Virus record (IMG/VR): IMGVR_UViG_3300010150_000068
Coordinates: 1-34,858 of that record
DNA from: a virus
Direction: 5' to 3' (one strand)
Length of the DNA: 34,858 nucleotides
In this document: positions 12,756-21,531 of the stretch, piece by piece
How positions within the stretch are numbered: position 1 is the first letter of the stretch
Layout of the letters: each line of letters starts with the position of its first letter
The notes under the pieces: model-generated
Seen by the model: the letters and a program-made list of their open reading frames with translations, nothing else
Databases searched by the model: none
What the model was told of the DNA's origin: nothing
Program-made: the position numbers and the translations under genes

Positions 12756-13085
12756 GCTTCCAATTCAGACACCAAGTCTTCCTTAATAAACGTATTTAGA
12801 AATGTGATAGGTAGTGCCGATACACAAGATCAGCCTGCCTATCTTTCATTTGATGCAATGAACACTATCATGAAGAACTTAAAAAAGCCACAGTTTGATT
12901 ACGATGGCTTTAAAAGAATTTATGATGAGAATCCAGAGATACAACCATTAATTAAAAACTTTGACGCTAAAGGTATTACACTTTACACAAAGAAACAAGC
13001 ACCTAGCGATGCACCTAAAGGTCAAAAGACTGATGGCAAAGTAGATAAAATGGCTCAACGTGCAACATCAAAAGCAACTGCATAA
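12726..13085 (+). CDS. C-terminal extension reached by -1 frameshift (or separate small gene)
   Basis: Continuing in the -1 frame from the slippery site gives 119 residues: a Ser/Lys/Ala-rich linker, then a domain with PAYLSFDAMNTIMKNL, FDYDGFKRIYDENPEIQPLI and KGITLYTKK, and a basic end. That domain looks folded and conserved in style. If it were a separate gene, the only start is a GTG at 12804 without a ribosome site, which favours fusion to the upstream scaffold-like protein. Function unknown. Confidence 0.6.
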   Translation, partial: GSTSSKKVAEASNSDTKSSLINVFRNVIGSADTQDQPAYLSFDAMNTIMKNLKKPQFDYDGFKRIYDENPEIQPLIKNFDAKGITLYTKKQAPSDAPKGQKTDGKVDKMAQRATSKATA

Positions 13086-13095
13086 CAAAAACCAC

Positions 13096-13124
13096 TTGAC
13101 ATCGTAGAACACTTCCTGTATACT
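13096..13124 (+). promoter_or_regulatory. Host-type promoter TTGACA-N17-TATACT
   Basis: Consensus -35, TATACT -10, 17-base spacer. Transcription should start about 13131 and reads into TAGGAGG before the ATG at 13147. Confidence 0.85.
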
Positions 13125-13146
13125 ATATAATGTATAGGAGGAAAGT

Positions 13147-13740
13147 ATGAGTGAAGTATCTATTGTACCTAATTTAGTTTGGAAATATAATTATACCCCG
13201 GGCTTTGATGTACAAGCATTTAAAGACTACCAATCTACAGAAGCACAGCTAAACCCAACAGAAGCTGATGGTGGCCTGAGTACAGCAGGACATTTAAACC
13301 CTCCCCACGAATGGGAATGTAACAGAGATTTTATGATGTGGTTACGTCCAAAGATTGATATAGCACTAGCTGAATGGGACGTAGACTACACAGACGTTAT
13401 TGCTACAGGTAGTTGGACTAATCTACATCAAAAGAACGCACACACATTACCACATGATCATGGCAATGCAAATGTAGTAGTGTCTGCATATGTAAAAGTA
13501 CCACCTAAAAGTGGTAACATACAGTTTGAACAGTTACTAAGAACTAACTGGACAGCATATTCACGTAAGCCAACTAATACAATACACGATTATTGGAAAG
13601 AAGTAAGTGTACAAACTAATGACGTTGTAATATTTCCAGGTTGGCTAACACACAAAACACAAGCAAGTAACAGTGATGAAGATAGGATCACATTTACTAT
13701 TAATGTTAACGGCAGAGATAGGAGAAACATACAACTATGA
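13147..13740 (+). CDS. 2OG-Fe(II) oxygenase-like protein (1)
   Basis: 197 residues. The cupin-like core is visible: HTLPHDHGNANVVVSAYVKV places candidate iron ligands (PHDH) before the strand pair. FPGWLTHKTQ gives the distal His, and DEDRITFTINV the Arg that would bind the 2-oxoglutarate carboxylate. Spacing fits the phage 2OG-Fe(II) oxygenase family (TIGR02466-like), whose substrates are unknown; nucleic-acid or protein hydroxylation is possible. AGGAGG gives a strong start and the host-type promoter makes it the first gene of an operon. Overlaps the next gene by four bases (ATGA). Confidence 0.75.
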   Translation: MSEVSIVPNLVWKYNYTPGFDVQAFKDYQSTEAQLNPTEADGGLSTAGHLNPPHEWECNRDFMMWLRPKIDIALAEWDVDYTDVIATGSWTNLHQKNAHTLPHDHGNANVVVSAYVKVPPKSGNIQFEQLLRTNWTAYSRKPTNTIHDYWKEVSVQTNDVVIFPGWLTHKTQASNSDEDRITFTINVNGRDRRNIQL

Positions 13741-14498
13741 CCCAACGTATGGACTTAGGCACACTAATGAGTGCAAGTAATCAATGGATAATAGATATTA
13801 AATGTCCTTTCCACGAACAGTTTTTACAGCTATTTGAAAATAGCAAGTTTAGAGGTGAAGACCAAAGTAACGTTAAAACAACATTCAATGGTTACCAATA
13901 TGATATTACTCCTCCTAGCTTACCTGCATGGGGCGGCAAAGTTGTAAGGTCAGATAAGATGAATGCTGATACACCTGAACAACAAGGCTTTCCAAGTAGT
14001 AAACTTCTTAAAGAAACAAGATTCGAACCATCAGTACAATCAAACTTTCCACCTATAGACAAAGAAAAGTTTGATAACATTGATTGGAAACACCTAATGG
14101 AATGGGTAATGAAAGTTGTTAGACGCAACGGCGTTCCTGTTAAAACTATTAAAGTAAGTAAGACTTGGTGTGTTGATTACAATGATGGAGGCTACCAAGC
14201 AATACACAATCACGGAAGTGCATGTATTAGTATGGTAATGGCTATGGACGACACTCCTGTTAACGATAGTGACCATAAGACTATGTCACCTGACAACGGT
14301 ATGCTTTACACACTAATGCCTAATCCAGATGGCACACAAGAATACAATCAATTTGCACCTTACCCAGGCAGAACAATTCTTATGGACGGCAGAGTGTGGC
14401 ACGGAGTTTATCCTTGCAAAGCACCAAGACGCACTTGGGTAGTTGACTTTGACTTTGAATACTTTGCACCAGACGAGGAGTTTGATCCTAATGAGTGA
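13737..14498 (+). CDS. 2OG-Fe(II) oxygenase-like protein (2)
   Basis: 253 residues. The C-terminal half matches the third copy at 14658: YQAIHNHGSACISMVMAMDD, later GMLYTLMPN, then PYPGRTILMDGRVWHGVYPC and WVVDFDFEYF. HNH supplies candidate iron ligands, VWHGVYP the distal His and RRTWVVDF the Arg-bearing strand. The first ~120 residues are an extra segment with no recognised motif. Same transcript as the first oxygenase (ATGA overlap). Substrate unknown. Confidence 0.7.
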   Translation: MTQRMDLGTLMSASNQWIIDIKCPFHEQFLQLFENSKFRGEDQSNVKTTFNGYQYDITPPSLPAWGGKVVRSDKMNADTPEQQGFPSSKLLKETRFEPSVQSNFPPIDKEKFDNIDWKHLMEWVMKVVRRNGVPVKTIKVSKTWCVDYNDGGYQAIHNHGSACISMVMAMDDTPVNDSDHKTMSPDNGMLYTLMPNPDGTQEYNQFAPYPGRTILMDGRVWHGVYPCKAPRRTWVVDFDFEYFAPDEEFDPNE

Positions 14499-14658
14499 AA
14501 CATGTGAAACATGTCGTATTGCAGTAGGCAAGGACGGCATTGAAATAGATGCAAGCCAAGGTGACTTAGCCGTAGAAGCACTAGTACTAACTGTGATAGT
14601 GTTTGTGATAGCTATATTATATGTAGGCAAGAAAGCCGTAGATAAGAAATTTAAGTAA
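14491..14658 (+). CDS. Small Cys-containing membrane protein
   Basis: 55 residues from the ATG at 14491, which overlaps the previous stop as ATGAGTGA; an upstream in-frame ATG at 14443 is buried in that gene. Starts MSETCETC (CxxC), then a polar loop, one membrane span (ALVLTVIVFVIAILYVG) and a basic tail. Its start resembles the 4384 protein. Its stop shares a base with the next ATG (TAATG). Confidence 0.6.
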   Translation: MSETCETCRIAVGKDGIEIDASQGDLAVEALVLTVIVFVIAILYVGKKAVDKKFK

Positions 14659-15200
14659 TGGATACAGTATACACAGGATACAACCAAGCAATAATTGAAA
14701 CTCACTATGACGGATGGAAAGTTGTACACCAACAGGCAAATAAAAATGTTATAGAAGTTAAAGAATATCCTAGACGAATACAAAGCACGATTGACCCTAT
14801 GTGTTTTGTAGGTATGGAAAACTGGGTTAGAGACAAAATGAATGAACATGACATACCCGTAAAGAAAGTAACAGTAGACGAAAGCTGGTTGCACAATTAT
14901 AAACCATACGAGTATCAAAGTGTACACAATCATACAGGCAAACCTAATCTAGTTAGTTTAGTAATGTATGCACAAGATTTAGAATTAGATCTACCAAACG
15001 ATAATTCAGGTTCGTTATACACGATTATCGCAGAACGAGATCTTACCCTTAGTATTAATGAAATAGTACCTACACCAGGTAAGACAGTACTAATGACAGG
15101 CAACGTTAATCATGGAACATATCCTTATCACAACATAAGGAGTGCATTGGTTATCAATTTTGTAACAGAATGGCTAGAGCCAGAGGAAGAAACTAAATGA
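14658..15200 (+). CDS. 2OG-Fe(II) oxygenase-like protein (3)
   Basis: 180 residues, paralogous to the C-terminal half of the 13737 product: YQSVHNHTGKPNLVSLVMYA, then GSLYTII, PTPGKTVLMTGNVNHGTYPY and SALVINFVTEWLEP. The HxH-type ligands and distal His are kept, and the Arg lies in NIRSALVINF. It lacks the long N-terminal segment of copy 2, so the two probably arose by duplication and diverged. Coupled to genes on both sides by overlaps. Confidence 0.68.
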   Translation: MDTVYTGYNQAIIETHYDGWKVVHQQANKNVIEVKEYPRRIQSTIDPMCFVGMENWVRDKMNEHDIPVKKVTVDESWLHNYKPYEYQSVHNHTGKPNLVSLVMYAQDLELDLPNDNSGSLYTIIAERDLTLSINEIVPTPGKTVLMTGNVNHGTYPYHNIRSALVINFVTEWLEPEEETK

Positions 15201-15877
15201 GTTTAATAACTGAACAATACCCTTATAAAGAATTAAAAAGAGAAAGCGTAAACGGTAAACGTTTGTACGCTTGTCCAGATGGCAACCATGTAGCAAGTGT
15301 TACAACAATCCTTAGTAAAACGAAGGATATGACGCATTTAAACGCATGGCGTAAACGTGTTGGAGAAAAGAAAGCACAGGAGATTGTAACTGAGGCCGCT
15401 AGTGTTGGTACACGTATGCACAAGTTTTTAGAAGATTATATCTTAGATGGTGAATGGCCACAACCAGGCAGTAACCCTTACAGTCAACAAGCAAACAAGA
15501 TGGGTGAACAAATCCGTGATAATGCTATGGTTGATGTAGATGCTATATGGGGTACAGAAGTGATGCTTTATCACCCTCAAATCTACGCAGGAACGACTGA
15601 TCTCGTAGGAACATACAAAGGCCAGCCCTGTATTATGGACTTTAAGCAATCTAACAAGCCTAAGAAGAAAGAATGGATTGAAGATTACTATTTGCAGTTA
15701 ACAGCCTATGCCCTAGCACATAACGAAATATACGGCACAGACATCAAAGAAGGGCATGTATTTGTATGCTGTCGCGACTTAACGTATCAGCAGTTTGATC
15801 TATGGCCAGACGAATTTAAAGAGTGGGAATCTAAGTGGTGGGACCGTGTGTATCAATATTATGACTCCATGAAGTGA
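15197..15877 (+). CDS. PD-(D/E)XK nuclease of the RecB/Cas4 type
   Basis: 226 residues. GTRMHKFLEDYI supplies the helix His/Glu. AGTTDLVGTYKGQPCIMDFK holds the catalytic Asp, the DFK triad and Lys. EDYYLQLTAYALAHN gives the QhxxYA helix typical of RecB-family exonucleases. The four-Cys iron-sulfur cluster of Cas4 is not evident. In T4-like marine phages such single-domain nucleases may act in recombination or host-DNA breakdown. Overlaps the preceding oxygenase by four bases, and its stop overlaps the late box at 15876. Confidence 0.85.
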   Translation: MSLITEQYPYKELKRESVNGKRLYACPDGNHVASVTTILSKTKDMTHLNAWRKRVGEKKAQEIVTEAASVGTRMHKFLEDYILDGEWPQPGSNPYSQQANKMGEQIRDNAMVDVDAIWGTEVMLYHPQIYAGTTDLVGTYKGQPCIMDFKQSNKPKKKEWIEDYYLQLTAYALAHNEIYGTDIKEGHVFVCCRDLTYQQFDLWPDEFKEWESKWWDRVYQYYDSMK

Positions 15878-15883
15878 TAAATA
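15876..15883 (+). promoter_or_regulatory. Late box GATAAATA
   Basis: Expected start near 15889, 20 bases before the GTG at 15909, with TTAGGAGAAAT as ribosome site. Confidence 0.6.
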
Positions 15884-15908
15884 CTTGTAGCAAATTAGGA
15901 GAAATATA

Positions 15909-17537
15909 GTGGCGATTGTACAAATTTCACGTATACAGGTTAGACGCGGACAGAAGAATGCAGGTACTGGCATACCGCAATTAGCTGGCGGTGAGTTTGG
16001 TTGGGCTGTAGATGCTAGAGAACTTTACATTGGTAACGGTTCTGTATCAGAAGGTGCACCAGCAGTAGGTAATACAAAGATTATTACTCAACATGATAAC
16101 TTGTTTACTTTCGCGGACACATACAAATATAAAGCAACTGATGATACATTACAAACAGGTGCTACTGCTACGACTCCAGTTACTAGAACACTACAAGACA
16201 GACTAGACGAAACAGTAAATGTATTGTCGTTTGGTGCATTAGGTGATGGATCAGATCAAACAGTAATTCTACAAAGAGCTATTGATCAGTTATATCTAAA
16301 CAACGCATCAAAAGGAAGTGTTGCAAGTAGAGTAACATTATACTTTCCAGCAGGTAATTACACATTATCAAATAGTTTAAAAATTCCACCACATGCTACA
16401 CTAGTTGGTGAAGGCAGTGAAAGAACAATTATTACACAGACTGGTGCATATCCAATTATGGAAACTGTTAATAGCACAAGTACTCCAGGTACATATGCCA
16501 GTGATGCAACTAGCTCATTTAATAATCAAGCACAAGACATTAAGATGTCAGGCTTTACATTAGTACAACAAACTGTTAACACAGGACTATCGTTAACTAG
16601 TTGTAGAAACAGTATGTTTGAAGACATTGCTATCAAAGGAACTTGGACGTCAGGTACAGTAGCAACAGCAACACAAGTTGGTATACTTTTAAACAGTTTA
16701 TCAACAGCAGTAAGTTCAAACAATAATACGTTTACTAACTGTAGTATGCAAGGACATACATACGGTGTGTTTAGTGACTTTGATATTAAAGAAAATACAT
16801 TTAGTAACACAACATTCCAAACTTTAGACAGAGGTGTAGTGTTTGGACAAGGAACTACTATTGGTGCTCAAGGACAATTAACAGGTCCACAGAACAATAC
16901 AGTTACTAACAGCACATTTACAGACATTGACGAATACGGTATATTTGTTAACAAGGGCAACTACAATAGAAGCTCACATAACTCATTTACTAGTGTTGGT
17001 AACAATGGTGGAGCAAATTCAAATGCTTCATTTGCTATCATTAAGTTTACAGACGGTACTGCATTAACTAATAGCAGTGACGGTGACTTCTTTGATAGAA
17101 CAGCAGATTTGACATACAATCAAACATTAATTTCAGGCTACAAATATGTACCAGAAGTTGAAGGACCAGGATTATTTAAAAATGACTTTTCATATAGAAT
17201 TCCTGTAGCACAACAAAACACATTTGTAAGAGTATTAAAGTGTAGTGGCGAAGTTAGTAAGAATGTACAAATTGCTTATGTATACAAGTCAACAGCCGTT
17301 AACGCAATTAGAGAAGGTGTACTTAACATTTTTGTTAACCTTGCAGACGGTACTACACAAACAACAGACGAGTTTACATTTTTAGGAACTGATGCTTACA
17401 GACCTAATTTAGAATTTCAGACAGCGTTAGCTGATGAGGATGGAGATGCAACTAACGAAACAATAGTTGTGCAGATGAAGAATACAACAACTAGTGATAC
17501 AGGATCAATATCCTTTAACGTTACGTATAAGACTTAA
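15909..17537 (+). CDS. Tail-associated beta-helix protein (pectate-lyase-like)
   Basis: 542 residues from a GTG with TTAGGAGAA upstream. N-terminal ~60 residues (IQVRRGQKNAGTGIPQLAGG, then WAVDARELYIGNG) match the attachment segment common at the start of phage receptor-binding and tail proteins (the major-tropism-determinant N-terminal type). Residues ~100-400 begin VNVLSFGALGDGSDQTVILQ, the entry of the pectate-lyase superfamily right-handed beta-helix, with parallel repeats such as FTNCSM, FSNTTF, VTNSTF. The C-terminal ~120 residues form another strand-rich domain. Likely a side-fibre or spike that binds or cleaves host surface glycans; which glycan is unknown. Confidence 0.83.
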   Translation: MAIVQISRIQVRRGQKNAGTGIPQLAGGEFGWAVDARELYIGNGSVSEGAPAVGNTKIITQHDNLFTFADTYKYKATDDTLQTGATATTPVTRTLQDRLDETVNVLSFGALGDGSDQTVILQRAIDQLYLNNASKGSVASRVTLYFPAGNYTLSNSLKIPPHATLVGEGSERTIITQTGAYPIMETVNSTSTPGTYASDATSSFNNQAQDIKMSGFTLVQQTVNTGLSLTSCRNSMFEDIAIKGTWTSGTVATATQVGILLNSLSTAVSSNNNTFTNCSMQGHTYGVFSDFDIKENTFSNTTFQTLDRGVVFGQGTTIGAQGQLTGPQNNTVTNSTFTDIDEYGIFVNKGNYNRSSHNSFTSVGNNGGANSNASFAIIKFTDGTALTNSSDGDFFDRTADLTYNQTLISGYKYVPEVEGPGLFKNDFSYRIPVAQQNTFVRVLKCSGEVSKNVQIAYVYKSTAVNAIREGVLNIFVNLADGTTQTTDEFTFLGTDAYRPNLEFQTALADEDGDATNETIVVQMKNTTTSDTGSISFNVTYKT

Positions 17538-17962
17538 TGCAAGAATTAAATTTTGAGAGCAGGCTCTTTGACTGGTCTAGATTTAGAAAGAAACTAGAAA
17601 CAAGTAATAAGCCCTTCCAGGATGCAATCTCCTACTACGATCGACACGAACGCTGTAAATTAAGCATTGATCCTTGGGATCGTACAACATGGCCTGGACC
17701 ATGGGAGATATTACTCCAAAATAAAATTTGTGACTTGACACATAGCTTGGCTGTGTGTTATACTTTACAATTAACTGATAGGTTTTCCCAGAGTGATTTT
17801 GAGATACATATCAGTACAGATAGAACAAGTGAGGTATTTTTTTATCCTGTATTCGTAGATAACCATGTATTGTGTTATGAGTTTGATGAGGTTTGCCAAA
17901 GAGCAGATTTACCAACAGAATTTATATCACAACGCATATATCGAATGCCCCGGCTACAATAA
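17537..17962 (+). CDS. Conserved-looking protein of unknown function
   Basis: 141 residues, starting at a TAATG overlap with the tail protein. Aromatic-rich, with SIDPWDRTTWPGPWEILLQN as the most striking stretch and FEIHISTDRTSEVFFYPVFV as a strand pair. No signature recognised. The coupling suggests a tail chaperone, but nuclease or enzyme roles are not excluded. Confidence 0.6.
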   Translation: MQELNFESRLFDWSRFRKKLETSNKPFQDAISYYDRHERCKLSIDPWDRTTWPGPWEILLQNKICDLTHSLAVCYTLQLTDRFSQSDFEIHISTDRTSEVFFYPVFVDNHVLCYEFDEVCQRADLPTEFISQRIYRMPRLQ

Positions 17963-17965
17963 ATA
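17958..17965 (+). promoter_or_regulatory. Late-type box AATAAATA
   Basis: Overlaps the stop of the previous gene; 45 bases before nrdA. TTAGGAGATAGAGA provides a strong ribosome site. Confidence 0.45.
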
Positions 17966-18009
17966 CACTTACATTAAAATATTAAAGATTAAAGATTAGG
18001 AGATAGAGA

Positions 18010-20358
18010 ATGACAAACGGCTTGGGAATCCAAATCCAAAAAAGAGATGGGTCAAGTGTACCACTAGACATCGATAAAATACACTTTGTGGTAGAAGAAG
18101 CATGTGAAGGACTAGCAGGAGTTAGTTCTAGTCAAATTGAAATGAGTGCAAACATTCAGTTTTATGACAACATGAGTACAGCAGAAATTCAAGAAATCTT
18201 AGTTAAGAGTGCGAACGATTTAATTACATTAGAAAATCCAAACTATCAGTTTGTTGCGGCACGTTTACTATTATACCCAATCTACAAAGAGTCATTTGGT
18301 CAATACAATCCTATTCCTTTAATCGATGTAATCAAACGTAATATTGACCGTGGTGTGTATGATAGTGCTATACTAGAAAAATACACAGAAGACGAACTTT
18401 CAACCTTAAACAAATACATTAAGCATAAACGTGATGAGAACTTTACGTATGCAGGACTTCGTCAAGTAGTTGACAAGTACCTTGTACAAGATAGAAGTAG
18501 TGGCGACATTTATGAATCTCCACAAATGATGTACATGATGATTGCGGCAACTCTATTTGCAGAATATCCTGCACAGTCACGTATGCAATATGTAAGGAGA
18601 TATTACGATGCGACCTCCCTTTTTAAAATCAATATCCCGACGCCCGTTATGGCCGGCGTCCGCACACCTCTTAGACAATTTGCTTCTTGCGTACTTGTTG
18701 ATAGCGATGATACCCTTAATTCCATTTTTAGTTCTGATATGGCTATTGGGCGTTATACCGCACAAAGAGCAGGAATAGGAATTAACGCAGGACGTATTAG
18801 AGCAGTAAACAGTAAAATTAGAGGTGGAGAAGTAGCACACACAGGTGTTGTCCCGTTCTTAAAAAAGTTTGAAGCAACAGTACGTTGTTGTACACAGAAT
18901 GGTGTACGTGGTGGTAGTGCAACTACACACTTCCCAATATGGCATTACGAAATTGAAGACATTCTTGTGCTAAAGAATAACAAAGGTACAGAGGATAACA
19001 GAGTACGTAAGTTAGATTATTCAATTCAACTTAATAAATTAATGTATGAAAGATTATTATCCGGCGGCGACATAACTTTATTCTCGCCACACGAAGTGCC
19101 AGACTTATACGAAGCATTTTATTCAGACCAAGATAAGTTTGCAGAGTTGTATACAAAATATGAACGTAATAAATCATTACGTACTAAAACTATTTCGGCA
19201 ATGGATTTATTTTCTGCGTTGATCAAAGAACGTGCAGAAACAGGACGTATCTATATTATGAACGTCGACCATGCTAATACTCACAGTTCATTTAAAGATA
19301 CAGTATACATGAGTAACTTGTGTCAAGAGATTACATTACCAACTAAGCCACTACAACACATTGATGATCCAGAAGGTGAAATTGCATTGTGTATTCTTAG
19401 TGCTATTAACGTAGGTAAACTTAATAACTTAGACGAACTAGAAGACTTATGTGATATGGCAGTAAGAGCATTAGATGAAATTATTGAATATCAACACTAT
19501 CCAATTTTAGCCGCAGAGAAAAGTACTAAAGCAAGACGTAGCTTAGGTGTAGGTTACATTGGACTAGCACATTACCTAGCTAAGAATCAAGTTAAGTATA
19601 GCGACAAGAAAGCATTAACAAAAGTACACGAACTATCAGAAGCATTTCAATACTATTTGCTAAAAGCATCAAACAACTTAGCTGTAGAAAAAGGCAAGTG
19701 TGAGTATTTTGACCGTACTAAATATAGCGATGGGGTACTACCCATTGACACGTATAAGAAGGAGTTGGATGACGTATGTTCAATAACATTAAAATATGAT
19801 TGGGAAACTCTTAGAACAGCCATTGTTAAAGACGGGTTACGGCACTCAACGTTGTCCGCACAAATGCCTTCAGAGAGCAGTTCCATTGTGTCGAACGCTA
19901 CCAACGGAGTCGAACCACCTAGAGGGTTCTTGTCCATTAAGAAGTCGAAGAAAGGGCCTCTTAAACAGATTGTTCCGCAATATACTACACTAAAGAATCA
20001 CTATACTTTATTATGGGATATGCCAAGCAACGAAGGGTATATCAACATAGTAGCAGTAATGCAAAAGTTTTTTGATCAGGGTATTTCAGGTAACTGGAGT
20101 TACAACCCTACACACTTTGAAAACAACGAAGTGCCAATGAGTGTGATGTTACAAGACATGTTAACAACATACAAATTAGGTTGGAAAACAGCATACTATC
20201 AAAACACTTATGACTTCAAGTCTGATCCTAGCGAGGAAGAAGTTGAAGAAGCTAAGTTAGAAAGCCCACTTAACGGCTTTGAACCACAGATTGGACGTGC
20301 GGAATTTAACGGCACAGACGATGAGTATGAAGAATATTGCGATAGTTGTGCAATATAA
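18010..20358 (+). CDS. nrdA: Ribonucleotide reductase class Ia, large subunit
   Basis: 782 residues, full length (E. coli 761). N-terminal ATP-cone (KRDGSSVPLDIDKIHFVVEE). FASCVLVD gives the active-site Cys227 (E. coli Cys225), and SNLCQEI gives Asn436/Cys438/Glu440 (E. coli 437/439/441). SAQMPSESSS and ATNGVEPPRG form the substrate-phosphate loop. AYYQNT holds the tandem Tyr of the radical path, and the tail CDSCAI bears the redox Cys pair reduced by glutaredoxin. It makes dNDPs with NrdB. No intron or inserted nuclease is present, but two conserved blocks (about 18600-18770 and 19730-19990) use C-ending codons unlike the rest, possible traces of recombination. Confidence 0.98.
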   Translation: MTNGLGIQIQKRDGSSVPLDIDKIHFVVEEACEGLAGVSSSQIEMSANIQFYDNMSTAEIQEILVKSANDLITLENPNYQFVAARLLLYPIYKESFGQYNPIPLIDVIKRNIDRGVYDSAILEKYTEDELSTLNKYIKHKRDENFTYAGLRQVVDKYLVQDRSSGDIYESPQMMYMMIAATLFAEYPAQSRMQYVRRYYDATSLFKINIPTPVMAGVRTPLRQFASCVLVDSDDTLNSIFSSDMAIGRYTAQRAGIGINAGRIRAVNSKIRGGEVAHTGVVPFLKKFEATVRCCTQNGVRGGSATTHFPIWHYEIEDILVLKNNKGTEDNRVRKLDYSIQLNKLMYERLLSGGDITLFSPHEVPDLYEAFYSDQDKFAELYTKYERNKSLRTKTISAMDLFSALIKERAETGRIYIMNVDHANTHSSFKDTVYMSNLCQEITLPTKPLQHIDDPEGEIALCILSAINVGKLNNLDELEDLCDMAVRALDEIIEYQHYPILAAEKSTKARRSLGVGYIGLAHYLAKNQVKYSDKKALTKVHELSEAFQYYLLKASNNLAVEKGKCEYFDRTKYSDGVLPIDTYKKELDDVCSITLKYDWETLRTAIVKDGLRHSTLSAQMPSESSSIVSNATNGVEPPRGFLSIKKSKKGPLKQIVPQYTTLKNHYTLLWDMPSNEGYINIVAVMQKFFDQGISGNWSYNPTHFENNEVPMSVMLQDMLTTYKLGWKTAYYQNTYDFKSDPSEEEVEEAKLESPLNGFEPQIGRAEFNGTDDEYEEYCDSCAI

Positions 20359-20403
20359 ATAAAGTACTTGACAAATAGACAAGACTAGTGTATATTATAA
20401 ATA
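20354..20403 (+). promoter_or_regulatory. Composite promoter before nrdB
   Basis: Two perfect TATAAATA boxes (20354-20361 and 20396-20403) surround a host-type TTGACA (20368)-N17-TATATT (20391-20396); the second box overlaps the -10. nrdB can thus be read early and late. Confidence 0.75.
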
Positions 20404-20427
20404 CGCTATTAGAGGATAAAGAGAAAC

Positions 20428-21531
20428 ATGGCAAAGACAGTATTTAATCGTGAACAAATAGACTTCACAAAACAACATATGTTCTTCGGAGCAGACCAAA
20501 ACACACAGAGATACGATACATTTCGCTTCCCTGTATTTGATAAACTTAACCAAACAATGCTTGGTTACTTTTGGCGTCCTGAGGAAGTGTCGTTACAAAA
20601 AGATAGAGCTGACTTCCAGAACTTTCGTCCAGAAGAAAAACATATTTTTACAAGTAACCTAAAGTACCAAACACTATTAGATAGTGTACAAGGAAGAGGA
20701 CCATGTCTTGCTTTCTTGCCTCATGTGTCTTTACCAGAACTAGAAGGTTGTATTGTTACTTGGGACTTCTTTGAAACTATTCACTCACGTAGTTATACAC
20801 ACATTATGAAGAATGTATATCCTAACCCAAGTGAAGTATTAGATCATATTTTAAATGACGATGAAATTATTAAACGTGCAATTAGTGTAACTAAAAACTA
20901 TGATGCGTTTACAGGTGCGGCAGACGCATTCATTCATCGCAAAGAAGGAACCATGCGTGACGTTAAGAAAAAAATGTTCCTTGCTATGATGAACGTAAAC
21001 ATCTTAGAAGGCTTACGTTTTTATGTTTCGTTTGCATGTACATTTGCATTTGGTGAGCTAAAGAAAATGGAAGGCTCAGCAAAGATTATTAGTCTTATTG
21101 CTCGTGATGAAAGTCAACACCTTGCACTAAGTTCACACGTTCTTAAGAATTGGATGCGTGGCGATGACGATCCAGAGATGGCTAAGATTGCAAAAGAGTG
21201 TGAAGCAGAAGTTTATGAAATGTGGAAAGCATGTGTTAACGAAGAAAAAGCATGGGCTAAACATTTAATGAAAGACGGATCAATTATTGGTCTGAACGAA
21301 AGACTGTTAGGCGATTACGTAGAGTACATTGCTAACCGTAGGCTAAAAGCATTAGGATACTCAACTATCTTTGATGCATCATCAACCCAAAACCCGCTAC
21401 CGTGGACACAACATTGGCTATCTAGCTCAGGCTTGCAAGTTGCACCTCAAGAGACAGAAGTTGAAAGTTATATCATCGGTGGGATTAAACAAGACGTGTC
21501 AACAGACAGTCTAAAAGGATTTAAACTATAA
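20428..21531 (+). CDS. nrdB: Ribonucleotide reductase class Ia, small subunit
   Basis: 367 residues. Metal ligands and radical Tyr are in place: LLDS (Asp85), WDFFETIHSRSYTHIM (Glu116, His119, Tyr123; E. coli Glu115, His118, Tyr122), EGLRFYVSF (third Glu) and ARDESQHLALS (Glu and His). The tyrosyl-radical, di-iron type is therefore indicated. The C-terminal acidic/hydrophobic tail would dock into NrdA. Starts after a composite promoter with GAGGATAAAGAG; its stop overlaps glutaredoxin's ATG (TAATG). Confidence 0.98.
   Translation: MAKTVFNREQIDFTKQHMFFGADQNTQRYDTFRFPVFDKLNQTMLGYFWRPEEVSLQKDRADFQNFRPEEKHIFTSNLKYQTLLDSVQGRGPCLAFLPHVSLPELEGCIVTWDFFETIHSRSYTHIMKNVYPNPSEVLDHILNDDEIIKRAISVTKNYDAFTGAADAFIHRKEGTMRDVKKKMFLAMMNVNILEGLRFYVSFACTFAFGELKKMEGSAKIISLIARDESQHLALSSHVLKNWMRGDDDPEMAKIAKECEAEVYEMWKACVNEEKAWAKHLMKDGSIIGLNERLLGDYVEYIANRRLKALGYSTIFDASSTQNPLPWTQHWLSSSGLQVAPQETEVESYIIGGIKQDVSTDSLKGFKL

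Noticed and set aside
12804-13085. Independent gene starting at GTG 12804
   Set aside because: No ribosome site; the frame is open back to the slippery A-run, so a frameshift fusion is more likely, though not proven.
16526-16810. Minus-strand frame of 94 codons inside the tail protein gene
   Set aside because: Shadow of the repetitive beta-helix coding sequence; no ribosome site.
18010-21531. Intron or intein in nrdA or nrdB
   Set aside because: Both reading frames are continuous, of normal length, with all active-site residues; only codon-usage islands remain as a possible trace.
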